From: CAYGAW01 sp964347945
GTDB taxonomy: Bacteria > Chloroflexota > Anaerolineae > UBA7937 > B3-Chlor
Length of the DNA: 7,671 nucleotides
Assembly: GCA_964347945.1 (NCBI GenBank)
Contig: CAYGAW010000022.1
Coordinates: forward strand, 1-7,671
Reading direction: 5' to 3'
Shown: positions 6,431-7,671 of the stretch, one piece after another
Numbering within the stretch: the stretch's first letter is position 1
Layout of the letters: each line of letters begins with the position of its first letter
The notes under the pieces: model-generated
The model's input: only the letters and a program-made list of their open reading frames with translations
Told to the model about the DNA's origin: nothing
Database searches by the model: none
Program-made: the position numbers and the translations under genes

Positions 6431-7671
6431 GTGAACCACTGGCTACAGGAGTGGGGTGAACAACCCGGGCGTAAGGTGCGCACCTATTGGTGGCCGCCGA
6501 CTCTCATCCTCCGGCAGATGGTGAGCGCATTCTACGTCGGCGCACTGTCCCGCTGGCGACAACTGCCCTACTGGATTCGCACCTACGGCGTCAAGTGCCT
6601 TCCCGGTGCCGCCGGCTCCTGGGGCATGGGTTGCATAGGCTTCCCAGCCCACCCCGTGTGGGAAATGACGACCGCCTGCAACCTGAGCTGCATCCACTGT
6701 CACGCCTCGGGTGGCGCGCGAGATCCCGACGAGTTGACGACGAAGGAAGCCAAGCGGCTTCTCGACCAACTTACAGAGGTCAGTGAGTTCCGCATGATGG
6801 CCTACACCGGTGGCGAGCCACTGGTGCGCCCCGACCTCTTTGAGCTCCTGGCCTATTCCCAGGCCCTCGGGTTCACCAACACCATGGCTACAAATGCCAC
6901 ACTCATAGACGATGACGTGGCCCGCCGCCTGCGCCAGTACGGCCTCGTGATTGCCGCAGTCAGCCTGGATGGCTTCGATGCTGCCACCCACGACTACGTG
7001 CGCGGCCAGCCCGGGACCTTTGCAGAGACGCTCAAGGGAATACGCGCTCTGCGGCGGGCCGGAATCCTGCTGCACATCAACATCACAGCCATGGAATACA
7101 ACATGGACCAACTCGATCCACTGATGACGCTCATCGAAGAGTTGGGTACTGGCATTCTCTTGATGTACCAGCTCGTGCCCGTGGGCCGTGGCCGGGGAAT
7201 CGAGAGCGCCGCCCTGGACCTGGGCGCTAACGAGCGTCTGATTCGCTTCATGGCCGAGGCGCAGCGCGTGACTCACGCCATCATGGAACCCGTGGCAGGG
7301 CCTCAATACTGGCCTTTCCTGCTGCAGAGGGCCGGCATTCAGAGTGGCCCACTCCTGAGACTGGGGGAGACGGTCTTCCACGGGTGCGCTGCGGGACGCG
7401 GCTTCGTGTACATTAAGCCCAACGGCGACGTGTGGTCCTGCCCATTCATCGAGGTCAGCTGCGGCAACGTGCGCGAGACCCCTTTCCCCAGCATCTGGGC
7501 CACCGCGCCCATCCTCCACGATCTCCGAAACCGAGAACATCTCCTCAAGGGACAGTGCGGCGAGTGCGAGTACCGGCGCTTGTGCGGTGGCTGTCGGGGG
7601 AGGGCCTCGGCCATTACCGGCGACTACCTCGCTGCGGATCCCTCGTGCTTCATCCACCCCCCTGATGAAGA
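6431..7671 (+). CDS. Radical SAM/SPASM domain protein, C-terminus cut by window edge
   Basis: A cytosolic or membrane-associated radical SAM enzyme, 413 residues visible by hand translation. The SAM-binding [4Fe-4S] motif is CNLSCIHC (Cys83, Cys87, Cys90), followed by YTGGEP (125-130) and VSLDG. The C-terminal SPASM region has Cys319, YIKPNGDVWSCPF (Cys337), then CGECEYRRLCGGC (376-388) and Cys406, enough ligands for auxiliary clusters. This resembles the NirJ/AhbC/AhbD haem-modifying and PqqE-like peptide-modifying groups; the sequence does not decide between them. The start is uncertain: GTG 6431 is 4 bp after the ubiA-like stop, and ATG 6518 is the next option; neither has a good ribosome site. 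From GTG, the first 77 residues are unusually rich in Trp (eight) and hydrophobic, with Cys56 and Cys68 ahead of the core. Coupling to the prenyltransferase suggests a shared pathway. Confidence 0.88.
   Translation, partial: MNHWLQEWGEQPGRKVRTYWWPPTLILRQMVSAFYVGALSRWRQLPYWIRTYGVKCLPGAAGSWGMGCIGFPAHPVWEMTTACNLSCIHCHASGGARDPDELTTKEAKRLLDQLTEVSEFRMMAYTGGEPLVRPDLFELLAYSQALGFTNTMATNATLIDDDVARRLRQYGLVIAAVSLDGFDAATHDYVRGQPGTFAETLKGIRALRRAGILLHINITAMEYNMDQLDPLMTLIEELGTGILLMYQLVPVGRGRGIESAALDLGANERLIRFMAEAQRVTHAIMEPVAGPQYWPFLLQRAGIQSGPLLRLGETVFHGCAAGRGFVYIKPNGDVWSCPFIEVSCGNVRETPFPSIWATAPILHDLRNREHLLKGQCGECEYRRLCGGCRGRASAITGDYLAADPSCFIHPPDE

Noticed and set aside
6443..7657. 404-codon open frame on the minus strand, opposite the radical SAM gene
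   Set aside because: The plus strand encodes an unmistakable radical SAM/SPASM protein throughout. The antisense product has no recognisable motif and is rich in low-complexity Ala/Gly/His, as expected from antisense of GC-rich coding DNA.

Overview
The window is a compact bacterial (probably metagenomic or draft-genome) segment, moderately GC-rich, with overlapping or closely spaced genes. UGA serves as the ordinary stop for several genes here, yet one UGA lies in frame in selD and is best read as selenocysteine, so the organism very likely makes selenoproteins. Several products recall genes of Chloroflexota-type anaerobes, but that placement is an impression from protein sequence, not a result. 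No mobile element, CRISPR array, rRNA or tRNA was seen.

Left and centre (1-4554, minus strand): one transcription unit, read right to left. It starts at a well-formed sigma70-type promoter (TTGAAC, 17 bp, TATAAT; 4648-4676), with a 12-bp palindrome just upstream. The order is a DUF362 protein, an extended-SDR epimerase/reductase (ATGA overlap), a short frameshifted remnant, selD with a Sec UGA codon, a calcineurin-like metallophosphoesterase, and an MTA/SAH nucleosidase cut by the left edge. SelD makes selenophosphate from selenide and ATP. The nucleosidase removes by-products of S-adenosylmethionine chemistry, including the 5'-deoxyadenosine formed by radical SAM enzymes such as the one at the right end. 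The other three genes have no assignable pathway.

Right (4995-7671): a small membrane protein (minus strand) is divergent from a UbiA-family prenyltransferase and a radical SAM/SPASM protein (plus strand, cut by the right edge). The 130-bp divergent region holds an extended -10 promoter for the membrane gene, with a perfect 6-3-6 palindrome over its predicted start of transcription: a likely operator. The prenyltransferase and radical SAM gene are 4 bp apart and may act in one pathway on a prenylated quinone or lipid, or on a tetrapyrrole or peptide; the sequence does not say which.

The strongest observation is the selenocysteine SelD, whose first 31 residues, including the catalytic Sec19 and Lys22, are lost if UGA is read as stop. 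The most open question is the UbiA/radical SAM pair with its divergent membrane partner and operator.
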